The translations under genes and the position numbers were made by a program. From the NCBI RefSeq assembly GCF_003112515.1, contig NZ_BEVZ01000007.1, positions 62,001 to 126,000 of the forward strand: a stretch of DNA of 64,000 bases. The letters run 5' to 3'. The notes below the pieces were generated by a model that ran no database searches, was not told the origin of the DNA, and saw only the letters and a program-made list of their open reading frames with translations. The first letter of the stretch is position 1, and each line of letters opens with the position of its first letter. Shown here piece after piece: positions 42,417 through 51,312 of the stretch. The stretch is from Streptomyces fragilis (GTDB lineage Bacteria > Actinomycetota > Actinomycetes > Streptomycetales > Streptomycetaceae).

Positions 42417-43694
42417 TCAGCGGCGCCGCAGGCGGGGCCGGGCGAGGACGGCGGCGCCCAGCACGAGGCCCGCGCCCACCGCCGCGGCGGGGAACGCCCA
42501 GCCCGGGGCGTCGGGCTCGCCCGCCGCCTCGCCGGGCCCGTCCCCGAAGTACCGGTCGGCGTACTGCGCGGCCACCCGCCGCTCGTCCGGCCCGCTCTTC
42601 TCCGCGGCCTCGAGCGCGGCGACGGGGTTCACCAGCCCGTGGCCGCGGGAGTCGTCGCGCCCGCCCTTCGGCGGGTCCTCGGCGGTCTCCTCGATCAGCC
42701 GCTTGACCTCGGAGGGCGTGAGCTCGGGATGCTCCGACTTGAGCAGCGCCGCCGTCCCCGACACCCACGCGGCCGCCGCGCTGGTGCCCCAGCCCTCGTA
42801 GTACTGGCCGTCCGGGTCGGCCGTCACCACGTCCACGCCCGGCGCGCTGACCGTGGCGTACCACCGCCGGGTGGAGAAGTCGGCCCGCCGGCCGTCGCGG
42901 TCCACCGCCGTCACCGCGATGACGCCGGGGTAGGCCGCCGGGTAGGAGACCCGGTTGCCGGACGCGCCGCCGTTGCCGGCCGAGGCCACCACGACGACGC
43001 CCTTGGCCAGCGCGTACTGCACTGCCTCGTCCTGCTCGGGCTCGGGGTGGGCGGACTTGGAGTCGTCGCCCAGCGAGAGGTTGATGACGTCCGCGCCGTG
43101 GTCGACGGCCCACCGGATGCCCTCGGCCAGCGCGTTCGCGCGGGTCCGCCGGGCCTTGGCCAGCTGCGGGTCGTCCTCCTCGAGGATGACCCGCACCGGC
43201 ATGATCCGGGCCTCCGGGGCGAGCCCCATCACGCCGTCGCCGTGGTTCCAGCCGTGGCCGTGCCCGGCGATGATGCCCGCCATGGCGGTGCCGTGCCCCG
43301 CCCAGGCCTCGTCGCCCGGCCCGGCGCCGAAGCCGACCAGGTCCTTGCCGGTCAGCACGTTGCCCGCCAGGTCCCGGTGGTCCGCGTCGACCCCGGTGTC
43401 CAGCACGGCGACGGTGACGCCCGCGCCGCGCGTGGTCCGCCAGGCCTGCTCCGCGCGCAGCTCGCGCAGTGCCCACTGTCCGTCCCGGATCAGGTCGGCG
43501 TGCGCCACGGTCGTCGGCTGCAGCACCAGCACCGCGCCCAGCACGGCGCCCAGGCCCGCCACCCGGCGGCCGGAAGCCGCCCCGCGACGCCGCGGGGCGG
43601 TCCGGCGTGCGGGGGCGTCCTCGGACACCGCCCGGCGGGGCCGCCGGGCGTCGGCGTGGCCGGGGGTGCGAGGGGCGTGGGGGGTGTGGGTCAC
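42417..43694 (-). CDS. Mycosin-like S8 serine protease, membrane-anchored
   Basis: 425 residues from a GTG. N-terminus: RRRGAASGRRVAGLGAVLGA then VLVLQPTTVAHAD, a signal peptide. The subtilase triad is complete: Asp in VLDTGVDADHRDL, His in AGHGTAMAGIIAGHGHG and Ser in GTSAAAAWVSGTAALL, with the oxyanion Asn in SAGNGG. The C-terminus has one membrane segment (AFPAAAVGAGLVLGAAVL) and a basic end. This is the mycosin architecture found with type VII secretion. The start overlaps the upstream gene's stop (GTGA), so both are translated together. Confidence 0.9.
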   Translation of the reverse strand: MTHTPHAPRTPGHADARRPRRAVSEDAPARRTAPRRRGAASGRRVAGLGAVLGAVLVLQPTTVAHADLIRDGQWALRELRAEQAWRTTRGAGVTVAVLDTGVDADHRDLAGNVLTGKDLVGFGAGPGDEAWAGHGTAMAGIIAGHGHGWNHGDGVMGLAPEARIMPVRVILEEDDPQLAKARRTRANALAEGIRWAVDHGADVINLSLGDDSKSAHPEPEQDEAVQYALAKGVVVVASAGNGGASGNRVSYPAAYPGVIAVTAVDRDGRRADFSTRRWYATVSAPGVDVVTADPDGQYYEGWGTSAAAAWVSGTAALLKSEHPELTPSEVKRLIEETAEDPPKGGRDDSRGHGLVNPVAALEAAEKSGPDERRVAAQYADRYFGDGPGEAAGEPDAPGWAFPAAAVGAGLVLGAAVLARPRLRRR

Positions 43695-44815
43695 GACGGG
43701 GTCTCCCGGGGCGGGGCGACGGTGCTGCGGAGGTCCCGGGCGAACAGTCCGGTCAGCCGGCCCGCGTCGTGGCCCAGCCCGGCCTGCGCGGGCGCGGAGT
43801 CGACGGCGCCCTGCAGCGCGTCCGGGGCCGGCACCGGCTCGGCCACTTCCCGCCCGTCGGCCCAGCCGGAGACGGCGTAGACGACGACGGGCGCCTCGGT
43901 GAGCACGTCCAGCGCCCACGAGGCGCGCTGCTCGTCGCCGAACCCCTCGGCGAGGGTGCCCTCGGCCGCGTACGGGCGCGGCAGCCGGTCGGCGCTGCGG
44001 TCCAGCCGGCCCTTGGCCACCTTGGTGCGCAGTGCGCGCATCTGGTCGGCGTCCCCCTCGGTGAAGAGCAGGCCGACGGTGATCAGGTGGCTGCGGGTGG
44101 CGTCGGTGTAGGTGGCGCGCAGCAGGCGTTCGCAGCCGACCGCGGCGAGCGTCCTGTGCAGCGCGGGGTCGAAGGCGTCGGAGCAGTCGCCGTCGGGGGC
44201 GACCGCGACGCGCTTCCAGGTGCGGTCGGCGCCGCCGGGGCCGAGGTCCCGGCCCTTGACGGAGGGCGGGAAGAGTTCGTCGACCGGGGTGGTGCGCCAC
44301 AGTTCGCGGGCCTCGGTGAAGGCGTCCGCCCCGCCGTCGGCCCCGCCGGTGATCCCCGCGGTGACGCCGGCGGCGAGCAGTCCGGTGCCCAGCAGCCCGC
44401 AGGCCAGCGCCGCGCCCAGTCGCCCGCGCGGGCGTACCGGAGCGGGAGTGGGGGCGGGGGTGGGGGCGGGCGCCAGGGGTCCGAAGGCCGGGGCGGAGGA
44501 GGCGGCGGGTGCGGCGGAGGTCGACGTGCCGGCGGCCGGCGGGCCCCACCGCGGAGGCTCGGGCGCCGGGCGCCGGGCCGGTCCCGGCGGCACGGGGCGC
44601 AGGCGGACGGTGGTCTCCTGCGCCGTCTGCCGGGCTCCCACGGCCGGGGACGTGTCGGGGAACCGCGCGGTCGCCGCGGGCGGGGGCGGCGTCTTGGACC
44701 CGGTGGCCTGCTCGGTCTCGCCGCGCTGCGGGGAACGGGGCGCGGCGGAGGGCGGCGGGTCGTGCGGCGGCCGGACCGGCGGCGCCGGACGGCGCGCTTC
44801 CGTGCTCATCTCCAC
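43691..44815 (-). CDS. Proline-rich membrane protein, partner of the S8 protease
   Basis: About 374 residues; a GTG at 44815 and an ATG at 44809 are both possible. Residues 1-120 are cytoplasmic and Pro/Ala-rich (PPHDPPPSAAPRSPQRGETE, TPAPTPAPVRPRG). One helix LGAALACGLLGTGLLAAGVT crosses the membrane. The extracellular region (ELWRTTPVDELFPPSVKGRD, CERLLRATYTDATRSHLITV) is globular with a Cys pair. Function unknown; the coupling with the S8 protease suggests a substrate, inhibitor or subunit. Confidence 0.8.
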   Translation of the reverse strand: MEMSTEARRPAPPVRPPHDPPPSAAPRSPQRGETEQATGSKTPPPPAATARFPDTSPAVGARQTAQETTVRLRPVPPGPARRPAPEPPRWGPPAAGTSTSAAPAASSAPAFGPLAPAPTPAPTPAPVRPRGRLGAALACGLLGTGLLAAGVTAGITGGADGGADAFTEARELWRTTPVDELFPPSVKGRDLGPGGADRTWKRVAVAPDGDCSDAFDPALHRTLAAVGCERLLRATYTDATRSHLITVGLLFTEGDADQMRALRTKVAKGRLDRSADRLPRPYAAEGTLAEGFGDEQRASWALDVLTEAPVVVYAVSGWADGREVAEPVPAPDALQGAVDSAPAQAGLGHDAGRLTGLFARDLRSTVAPPRETPS

Positions 44816-44948
44816 CCCCGCCTCGTGCCTGGTGTGCGCGTCACTCTACGGCCAGACGCCGCCGGTACGGGAACCGGTTCTCCCGGGCGCGGCATCTGCC
44901 CGGATCGTCCCCCTACCCTGGCGTGCCCATGCCTGGCACGCTGCGACC

Positions 44949-46151
44949 ATGACAGCCCGAGCCGCCGACCGGGCCCGGTACGACCGGGCCACCGCCCATC
45001 TCGACGCCCCCCTGGCCGTCGTCGACCTGGAGGCCTTCGACGCCAACGCCGACGACCTGGTCCGCCGGGCCGGGGGCAAACCCGTGCGGGTGGCCAGCAA
45101 GTCGGTCCGCTGCCGGCCGCTGCTGGAGCGCGTCCTGGCACGGCCGGGGTTCGCGGGGATCATGTCGTTCACCCTGGCCGAGTCCCTGTGGCTGGCCCGG
45201 GGCGGCTTCGACGACGTGCTCTGCGCCTACCCGTCGGCGGACCGCTCCGCCTTCGCCGAGCTGTGCGCCGACCCCAAGCTCGCCGCCGCGGTGACGGTGA
45301 TGGTCGACGACCCGGCGCAGCTGCGGCTGATCGAGGCGGCGCGCGGGGAGGGCCGGGAGACGGTCCGGGTCTGCCTCGAGCTGGACACCTCGCTGCGGCT
45401 GCTGGGCGGGCGGATCCGGGTGGGCGCCCGCCGCTCCCCGCTGCACGCCCCGGAGCAGGTGGCCGAGATGGCGCGCGCGGTGGCCGGCCGGCCGGGGTTC
45501 CGGCTGGTCGGCGTGATGGCGTACGAGGGCCATGTCGCCGGGGTGGGCGACGCGGTGGCCGGGAAGCCGCTGAAGTCGCGTGCGGTGCGGCTGATGCAGG
45601 CCGCCGCCCGCCGCGAGCTGGCGGACCGGCGGGCGGCTGCGGTCCGGGCGGTGCGCGAGGTCGCCCCGCACCTGGAGTTCGTCAACGGCGGCGGCACGGG
45701 GAGCGTGCAGCACACGGTGGCGGAGGAGGCGGTCACCGAGGTGGCCGCGGGATCGGGGCTGTTCGCTCCGCGGCTCTTCGACCACTACACGTCCTTCCGG
45801 GCCCGCCCGGCCGCCCTGTTCGCCCAGCCGGTGGTGCGGCGGTCGGGCGTGGGCGCGGTGACGGTGCTGGGCGGCGGTTACCCGGCGTCCGGCGCCCCCG
45901 GGAAGGACCGGCTCCCGCAGCCGTACCTGCCGGAGGGGCTGAGGTACGACCCGATGGAGGGCGCCGGCGAGGTGCAGACGCCGTTGCTGGGGGCGGCCGC
46001 GGACGACCTGCTGGTCGGCGACCGGGTGTGGTTCCGTCACGCCAAGGCGGGCGAGCTGTGCGAACGCTTCGACACGCTGCACCTGGTGGAGGGCGACCGG
46101 GTCGTCGGCGCGGCCCCCACCTACCGGGGCGAGGGCATGACCTTCCTCTAG
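44949..46151 (+). CDS. PLP-dependent amino acid deaminase/aldolase
   Basis: 400 residues of the alanine-racemase-like fold III family. It begins HLDAPLAVVDLEAFDANADD, and has RVASKSVRCRPLLERVLARP with the PLP Lys, FAGIMSFTLAESLWLARGGF, CLELDTSLRLLGGRIRVGAR, and near the C-terminus KAGELCERFDTLHLVEGDRV. It resembles D-threonine aldolase/amino acid deaminase proteins, with a catalytic base in the C-terminal beta domain. The true amino acid is uncertain. It is divergent from the proline-rich protein gene. Confidence 0.9.
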   Translation: MTARAADRARYDRATAHLDAPLAVVDLEAFDANADDLVRRAGGKPVRVASKSVRCRPLLERVLARPGFAGIMSFTLAESLWLARGGFDDVLCAYPSADRSAFAELCADPKLAAAVTVMVDDPAQLRLIEAARGEGRETVRVCLELDTSLRLLGGRIRVGARRSPLHAPEQVAEMARAVAGRPGFRLVGVMAYEGHVAGVGDAVAGKPLKSRAVRLMQAAARRELADRRAAAVRAVREVAPHLEFVNGGGTGSVQHTVAEEAVTEVAAGSGLFAPRLFDHYTSFRARPAALFAQPVVRRSGVGAVTVLGGGYPASGAPGKDRLPQPYLPEGLRYDPMEGAGEVQTPLLGAAADDLLVGDRVWFRHAKAGELCERFDTLHLVEGDRVVGAAPTYRGEGMTFL

Positions 46152-46232
46152 GCCGCCGGCCGCCGGCCGCCGGCCACCGGGGCCGGTCGGTCAGGGCTCA
46201 CGGCGCCGTCGTCCCGCCCCGGTGGGCGGCGG

Positions 46233-47510
46233 CTACCGGGGCTGGTCGGGGATCACGGTGCCGTCGTCCCGCCGCACCGGGGCTCCGCTCCCGTCGGGCA
46301 GGGTGAACGCCGTCGTCGAGCAGGGGTAGCGGCCGCGCGGCGGCGCGAGCGGCTCGAGGAACATCGGCTGGACCAGCCACCTGCCGTCCGCGTCGTCGAG
46401 CGCCCGGCACATGATCTCCGGCTTGTGCCGGTCGAGCACCACCCTCAGTCCGGTGGCGTCGCCCACGAAGGTGACGTCGGTGTCCGCGTCGCCGGCGCCC
46501 AGCGCGGGACGGCGCGCGGGCCGCTGCCGCTGCCAGGCGGCGGCGCCCCGTACCCCGTAGATCCGCTCGTTGATCCAGCAGCGCTTGCCCTCGACGTAGG
46601 GGATCGCCTCGCCCCGGTTGACGCCCACTCCCCCGCAGCCCTCGGCGTCCATGGTGATCCGCCCCCGCGCGTCCGTGACGGCGCGGATGGCGACGGTGTG
46701 CCGGGCGTCCACGCCGAGCGCCCTCGACCAGACCTCGGTGACGGGCTCGAAGCCGGCGGAGACCACGTGGACCGCGAACCCGGCCCGCCGCAGGGCCGCG
46801 ACGAGTTCGCGCTGCTGTTCGTAGTAGCGCACGTACGCCGGGACGGACCGGGTGCCCAGCCGGACCGTGGAGCCGACCGGTGCAGCCAGCGCCTCCTCGC
46901 GGGCCGCCGCGGCCACCTCGCGGACCTCCTGTTCGGTGAGTCCGGCGAACAGCCGGGGGACCCAGGCGTACTGGGGGACGGTGCGGCGGTGGTTCCACGA
47001 GCCGGCGAAGGCCCTGACGCCCGCGGCGGTCCGCCCGGTCTCGCGGATCAGCGAGATCTCGTCGGCGCAGGCGGGCATCGCGGAGGTGGGCATCGCCCCG
47101 CCGGCGGGCTTGCGTCCGCACGCCGCGCGCAGGGCGCCCTCGGCGGCGGGGGTGAGCCACGGGCTGGTGTCGGACCAGTCGGCGGGCCGCCGGAGCCGGT
47201 CGTGGCGCAGCGCCCAGGAGAGGGTGGCGTCGGTGACGTCGTTCTTGACGAGCGTGTTGTCCCAGTCGAAGACGGCGACCGGGCGCGCCCCGCGGTGGCC
47301 GGTGGCGCACGGCCCCACGGTGTCGATCAGACGCTGCAGCCGCTCCCGGTTGCCGTCGGCCCACTTCCCGCTGAGGCGGGGGCAGTCGCCGGCCGGCGCC
47401 GCCTCCCGGGGCGCGGCCGGCGCGGGGGCGGCCGCGGCCACCAGGGCGGTGACCGCGGCGAGGGTCCGGGCGGCCCGGAGGAGCAGGCGTCGTCGCTTCA
47501 GGTGTCCCAT
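46233..47510 (-). CDS. Secreted HAD-like phosphatase
   Basis: 425 residues. An N-terminal MGHLKRRRLLLRAARTLAAV hydrophobic run, ending before AAPREAAPA, is a signal peptide. The HAD nucleophile motif is AVFDWDNTLVKNDVTD (D-x-D-x-T). Later segments VSAGFEPVTEVWSRALGVDA and DVTFVGDATGLRVVL carry the Ser and Asp of motifs II and IV. It is probably a secreted phosphoserine-phosphatase-like hydrolase, perhaps of phosphocholine or an amino-acid phosphate; the substrate is unknown. An upstream GTG, six codons earlier, is also possible. Confidence 0.85.
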   Translation of the reverse strand: MGHLKRRRLLLRAARTLAAVTALVAAAAPAPAAPREAAPAGDCPRLSGKWADGNRERLQRLIDTVGPCATGHRGARPVAVFDWDNTLVKNDVTDATLSWALRHDRLRRPADWSDTSPWLTPAAEGALRAACGRKPAGGAMPTSAMPACADEISLIRETGRTAAGVRAFAGSWNHRRTVPQYAWVPRLFAGLTEQEVREVAAAAREEALAAPVGSTVRLGTRSVPAYVRYYEQQRELVAALRRAGFAVHVVSAGFEPVTEVWSRALGVDARHTVAIRAVTDARGRITMDAEGCGGVGVNRGEAIPYVEGKRCWINERIYGVRGAAAWQRQRPARRPALGAGDADTDVTFVGDATGLRVVLDRHKPEIMCRALDDADGRWLVQPMFLEPLAPPRGRYPCSTTAFTLPDGSGAPVRRDDGTVIPDQPR

Positions 47511-47537
47511 ATGCCCGGGACCGTACACCTCTGCCCG

Positions 47538-48329
47538 CTACAGGGGCGTGACGTACGCGCCCGCAATGCCGCCGTCGACGAGGAAGTCGGTGGCGTTGAC
47601 GAAGGAGGAGTCGTCGCTGGCGAGGAAGGCCACGGCGGCGGCGATCTCCTCGGGCTCCGCGAACCGGCCGACGGGGATGTGCACGAGCCGGCGCGCGGCC
47701 CGCTCGGGGTCCTTGGCGAACAGCTCCCGCAGCAGCGGGGTGTTGACCGGCCCCGGGCACAGGGCGTTGACGCGGATGCCCTCGCGGGCGAACTGCACGC
47801 CCAGTTCCCGGGACATCGCGAGCACGCCGCCCTTGGAGGCGGTGTAGGAGATCTGCGAGGTGGCCGCGCCCATCCGGGCGACGAAGGACGCCGTGTTGAT
47901 GATCGACCCCTTCCCCTGGCGCCGCATGTACGGGATGGCGGCCTTGCAGCACAGGAACACCGAGGTCAGGTTGACCTCCTGGACCCGCTTCCACGCCTCC
48001 AGGCCGGTGTCCAGGATGGAGTCGTCGTCCGGCGGCGAGATGCCCGCGTTGTTGAACGCCACATCCACCGACCCGTACGTCTCGAACGCCGTGCGGAACA
48101 ACGCCTCCACCTGCTCCGGGTCGGTGACGTCCACCTGCACGAACAGGCCCCCCGCCTCGTCCGCGGCGGCCTTGCCGGAACTCGCGTCGACGTCGCCGCA
48201 CACCACGTGCGCGCCCTCCGCGGCCAGACGGCGCACGGCCGCCAGGCCGATGCCGCTGCCCGCCCCGGTGACCACGGCGGTACGGCCCACGAGGCGGCGG
48301 CAGACGGGCTGCCCGCTGGTGTCGGTCAT
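47538..48329 (-). CDS. Short-chain dehydrogenase/reductase
   Basis: 263 residues of classical SDR type: VVTGAGSGIGLAAVRRLAAE cofactor motif (T-G-x3-G-x-G), FNNAGIS, the catalytic Ser in SIINTASFVARMG, and YTASKGG with the Tyr-Lys pair. The C-terminus is DGGIAGAYVTPL. It ends the amine-catabolism operon, overlapping the aldehyde dehydrogenase gene by four bases. It probably reduces or oxidises an intermediate of that pathway. Confidence 0.92.
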   Translation of the reverse strand: MTDTSGQPVCRRLVGRTAVVTGAGSGIGLAAVRRLAAEGAHVVCGDVDASSGKAAADEAGGLFVQVDVTDPEQVEALFRTAFETYGSVDVAFNNAGISPPDDDSILDTGLEAWKRVQEVNLTSVFLCCKAAIPYMRRQGKGSIINTASFVARMGAATSQISYTASKGGVLAMSRELGVQFAREGIRVNALCPGPVNTPLLRELFAKDPERAARRLVHIPVGRFAEPEEIAAAVAFLASDDSSFVNATDFLVDGGIAGAYVTPL

Positions 48330-49720
48330 CGGTCGGACCCTTCCGTGCTGATGAAGACGTTCTTGGTCTCGGTGAAGGCGGCCAGCGCGTCCGGGCCGAG
48401 CTCCCGGCCGAGCCCGGAGGAGCCGAAGCCGCCGAACGGCGTCCAGTACCGCACGCTGCTGTGCGAGTTGACCGACAGGTTGCCGGCCCGCACGGCCCGG
48501 GAGACCCGCAGGGCGCGGCCCACGTCACGGGTCCACAGGGAGCCGGCCAGCCCGTACTCGGTGTCGTTGGCGAGCCGGACCGCGTCGGCCTCGTCCTCGA
48601 AGGGCAGCACGACGGCCACCGGCCCGAAGATCTCCTCGCGGGCCGCCGGCGCGTGCGGCGCGACACCGGTGAGCACGGTCGGCGGGAACCAGAAGCCGGG
48701 GCCCTCGGGCGCCCGGCCGCGGATCGCGGGCACGGCGCCCTGGGCCACGGCGCCGTCCACCAGGGTGCGCACCCTCTCGAGCTGGGTGCGGGAGATCAGC
48801 GGGCCCATCTGCGTCCGCTCGTCCGCGGGGTCGCCCACCCTGACGGACGCGACCGCGGGCTCCAGCAGTTCCAGGAAGCGGTCGTACACCGGGCGCTGCA
48901 CCAGGATCCGGGTGCGGGCGCAGCAGTCCTGCCCGGCGTTGTCGAGGAACGACATCGGGGCGCCGGCCGCCGCGGCCTCCAGGTCGGCGTCGGCGAAGAC
49001 GATGTTGGGACTCTTGCCGCCGAGTTCCAGGGTGACCCGCTTCACCCGGTCGGAGCAGAGGGCCATCACGTGTCTGCCGACGCGGGTGGAACCGGTGAAG
49101 ACGATCTTGGCGACGCCGGGGTGGCGGACCAGTGCCTCGCCCGCGACGTCGCCGCGCCCGGGCAGCACCTGGAGCAGGTGCTCGGGAAGCCCCGCCTCGA
49201 GGGCGAGTTCGGCCAGGCGCAGCGCGGTGAGCGGGGTGGTCTCGGCGGGCTTGAGGACCACCGCGTTGCCCGCCGCGAGCGCGGGCGCGAACCCCCAGGC
49301 GGCGATGGGCATCGGGAAGTTCCACGGCACGATGACACCCACCACGCCGAGCGGCTCGAGGAAGGTGACGTCGACGCCGCCGGCCACCGGGATCTGACGG
49401 CCGTTGAGCCGCTCCACGCCGCCCGCCGCGTAGTCCAGCAGGTCGCGGACGTTGCCGGCCTCCCAGCGCGCGTTGCCGGCGGTGTGCCCGGCCTCGCGGA
49501 TCTCCGTCCGGGCCAGTTCCTCGACGTGCTCGTCGACGACGGCCGCGAACCGCCGCAGCAGGCGGGCGCGTTCGCCGGGGGCCAGGGCCGCCCACGCGGT
49601 CTGCGCGCGGGCGGCCCGGCGCACGGCCGTGTCGACGTCCTCCTCGGTGGCTCCGGCGACGGTGGCGATCACCTCCGCCGTGGCCGGGTCGAGCACGTCG
49701 AGGTCGTACGGGTTGCTCAT
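48326..49720 (-). CDS. Aldehyde dehydrogenase
   Basis: 464 residues of NAD-dependent aldehyde dehydrogenase. It has the PWNFPMPIAAWGFAPALAAG fold segment, TGSTRVGRHVM, VTLELGGKSPNIVFADADLE with the catalytic Glu, and GQDCCARTRILVQ with the nucleophile Cys, ending in the C-terminal FGGFGSSGLGRELG motif. In this operon it probably oxidises a gamma-glutamyl aldehyde. It is coupled to the SDR and lies 25 bases from the glutamine synthetase-like gene. Confidence 0.93.
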   Translation of the reverse strand: MSNPYDLDVLDPATAEVIATVAGATEEDVDTAVRRAARAQTAWAALAPGERARLLRRFAAVVDEHVEELARTEIREAGHTAGNARWEAGNVRDLLDYAAGGVERLNGRQIPVAGGVDVTFLEPLGVVGVIVPWNFPMPIAAWGFAPALAAGNAVVLKPAETTPLTALRLAELALEAGLPEHLLQVLPGRGDVAGEALVRHPGVAKIVFTGSTRVGRHVMALCSDRVKRVTLELGGKSPNIVFADADLEAAAAGAPMSFLDNAGQDCCARTRILVQRPVYDRFLELLEPAVASVRVGDPADERTQMGPLISRTQLERVRTLVDGAVAQGAVPAIRGRAPEGPGFWFPPTVLTGVAPHAPAAREEIFGPVAVVLPFEDEADAVRLANDTEYGLAGSLWTRDVGRALRVSRAVRAGNLSVNSHSSVRYWTPFGGFGSSGLGRELGPDALAAFTETKNVFISTEGSDR

Positions 49721-49745
49721 GCCGTTCCGTTCTCGGCGGTGTGCC

Positions 49746-51110
49746 TCAGAGCCGTTCGAAGGAGCGGCGCAGCTCCCAGTCGGTGACCGCGGCGTCGTAG
49801 GCGGCGACCTCGACGCGGGCCATGTTCAGGTAGTGGTCGACCACCTCGTCGCCGAAGGCGGAGCGGGCGATGTCGCTGTGCTCCCACAGGTCGGCGGCGT
49901 CCCGCAGCGTGCCGGGCACCCGGGCGTAGCCGGCCGCGTAGGCGTTCCCGGCGCAGGCCTCGGGGAGTTCGAGCTTCTGGTCGATGCCGTGCAGGCCGGC
50001 CGCTATCAGGCCGGCCAGGGCGAGGTAGGGGTTGACGTCGCCGCCGGGCAGCCGGTTCTCGAACCGCAGCGACTGCCCGTGTCCCACGACGCGCAGCGCG
50101 CAGGTGCGGTTGTCGTGGCCCCAGGCGACGGCGGTGGGCGCGAACGAGCCGGGCTGGAAACGCTTGTAGGAGTTGATGTTCGGGGCGTACAGCAGGGTGA
50201 ACTCCCGCAGTGCGGCGAGCTGTCCGGCCAGGAAGTACCGCATGGTCTCCGACATGCCGTCCTCGCCGTCGCCGGACATCACGCTGCGGCCGTCGGTGTC
50301 CCACAGCGAGAGGTGGACGTGGCAGGAGTTGCCCTCGCGTTCGTTGTACTTGGCCATGAAGGTCAGCGAGAGGCCCTCCTGCGCGGCGATCTCCTTCGCC
50401 CCGGTCTTGTACAGGGCGTGCTGGTCGCAGGTGGTGAGCGCCTCGTCGTAGCGGAACGCGATCTCGTGCTGCCCGGGGTTGCACTCCCCCTTGGCGGACT
50501 CCACGACCATCCCGGCGGCGGCCATCTCGTTGCGGATGCGGCGCAGCAGCGGCTCCATCCGGCCGGTGCCGAGCACCGAGTAGTCGACGTTGTACTGGTT
50601 GGCCGGGGTGAGGCCGCGGTATCCGGCGTCCCAGGCCTGCTCGTAGGTGTCCTTGAAGACGATGAACTCCAGCTCGGTGCCCGCCTTGGCGGTCAGTCCG
50701 TGGGCGGCCAGCCGGTCCAGCTGGCGGCGCAGGATCTGACGGGGCGACTCGGCGACGGGGCTGCCGTCGGACCAGGCGAGGTCGGCGGTGAGCAGGGCGG
50801 TGCCGGGGTGCCAGGGGATCCGCCGCAGGGTGCTGACGTCGGGGTACATGGCGAAGTCGCCGTAGCCGCGGTCCCAGGAGGACATCGCGTAGCCGTCGAC
50901 GGTGTTCATCTCGGTGTCCACGGCCAGCAGGTAGTTGCAGCCCTCGGTGCCGTGGTCGAGCACCTCGTCGAGGAAGAAGCGGGCGGCGAACCGCTTGCCC
51001 TGCAGCCGTCCCTGCATGTCGGTGAAGGCGAGCACGACGGTGTCGATCTCCCCTGCGGTCACCAGGGCCTTGAGTTCGTCGACGCCGAGGTGGGGTGTGC
51101 GGTCGGCCAC
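49746..51110 (-). CDS. glnA4: GlnA4-type gamma-glutamyl amine ligase
   Basis: 454 residues from a GTG behind AAGGAGG. It has the glutamine synthetase fold: VLAFTDMQGRLQGKRFAARF, GTELEFIVFKD (Glu ligands), NCHVH-type GNSCHVHLSLWDTDG and RFENRLPGGDVNPYLALAGL. It lacks the adenylylation Tyr region of GlnA. In S. coelicolor the gene at this location is GlnA4, a gamma-glutamylethanolamide synthetase. The surrounding aldehyde dehydrogenase, SDR and class-I amidotransferase support amine catabolism, not ammonia assimilation. The precise amine is inferred. Confidence 0.87.
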   Translation of the reverse strand: MADRTPHLGVDELKALVTAGEIDTVVLAFTDMQGRLQGKRFAARFFLDEVLDHGTEGCNYLLAVDTEMNTVDGYAMSSWDRGYGDFAMYPDVSTLRRIPWHPGTALLTADLAWSDGSPVAESPRQILRRQLDRLAAHGLTAKAGTELEFIVFKDTYEQAWDAGYRGLTPANQYNVDYSVLGTGRMEPLLRRIRNEMAAAGMVVESAKGECNPGQHEIAFRYDEALTTCDQHALYKTGAKEIAAQEGLSLTFMAKYNEREGNSCHVHLSLWDTDGRSVMSGDGEDGMSETMRYFLAGQLAALREFTLLYAPNINSYKRFQPGSFAPTAVAWGHDNRTCALRVVGHGQSLRFENRLPGGDVNPYLALAGLIAAGLHGIDQKLELPEACAGNAYAAGYARVPGTLRDAADLWEHSDIARSAFGDEVVDHYLNMARVEVAAYDAAVTDWELRRSFERL

Positions 51111-51249
51111 GGGAAGGTCCTCCTTCAGGCTCGCGCACAGGCCCTTCGGCCTGCCGCGGTCCTTAACGTACGGTTCGGGGCGTTCACCGGGGAAGGGGGC
51201 ACGACGGGGGTTCCCGGGGCGCCCTCCGCCCCCGAGGGCTCCGGTTCCC

Positions 51250-51266
51250 TCAGGTTGAAAACCTGA
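51250..51266. promoter_or_regulatory. Candidate operator between glnA4 and puuD-like gene
   Basis: TCAGGTT and AACCTGA arms around a GAA centre form a perfect 7-base inverted repeat in the divergent control region. It lies 46 bases before the puuD-like ATG and 140 bases upstream of glnA4. The regulator is not identified; the cupin-XRE gene at 54.5 kb is a candidate. Confidence 0.6.
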
Positions 51267-51312
51267 ACGGGACCCACAAGGGTGTGCGGCAGGACCGTGG
51301 GAGGAGTGCCGT

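Noticed and set aside
46152..46185. CCGGCCG repeats after the deaminase/aldolase gene considered as a regulatory array
   Set aside because: Short simple GC repeat that can form many overlapping hairpins; no specific signal.
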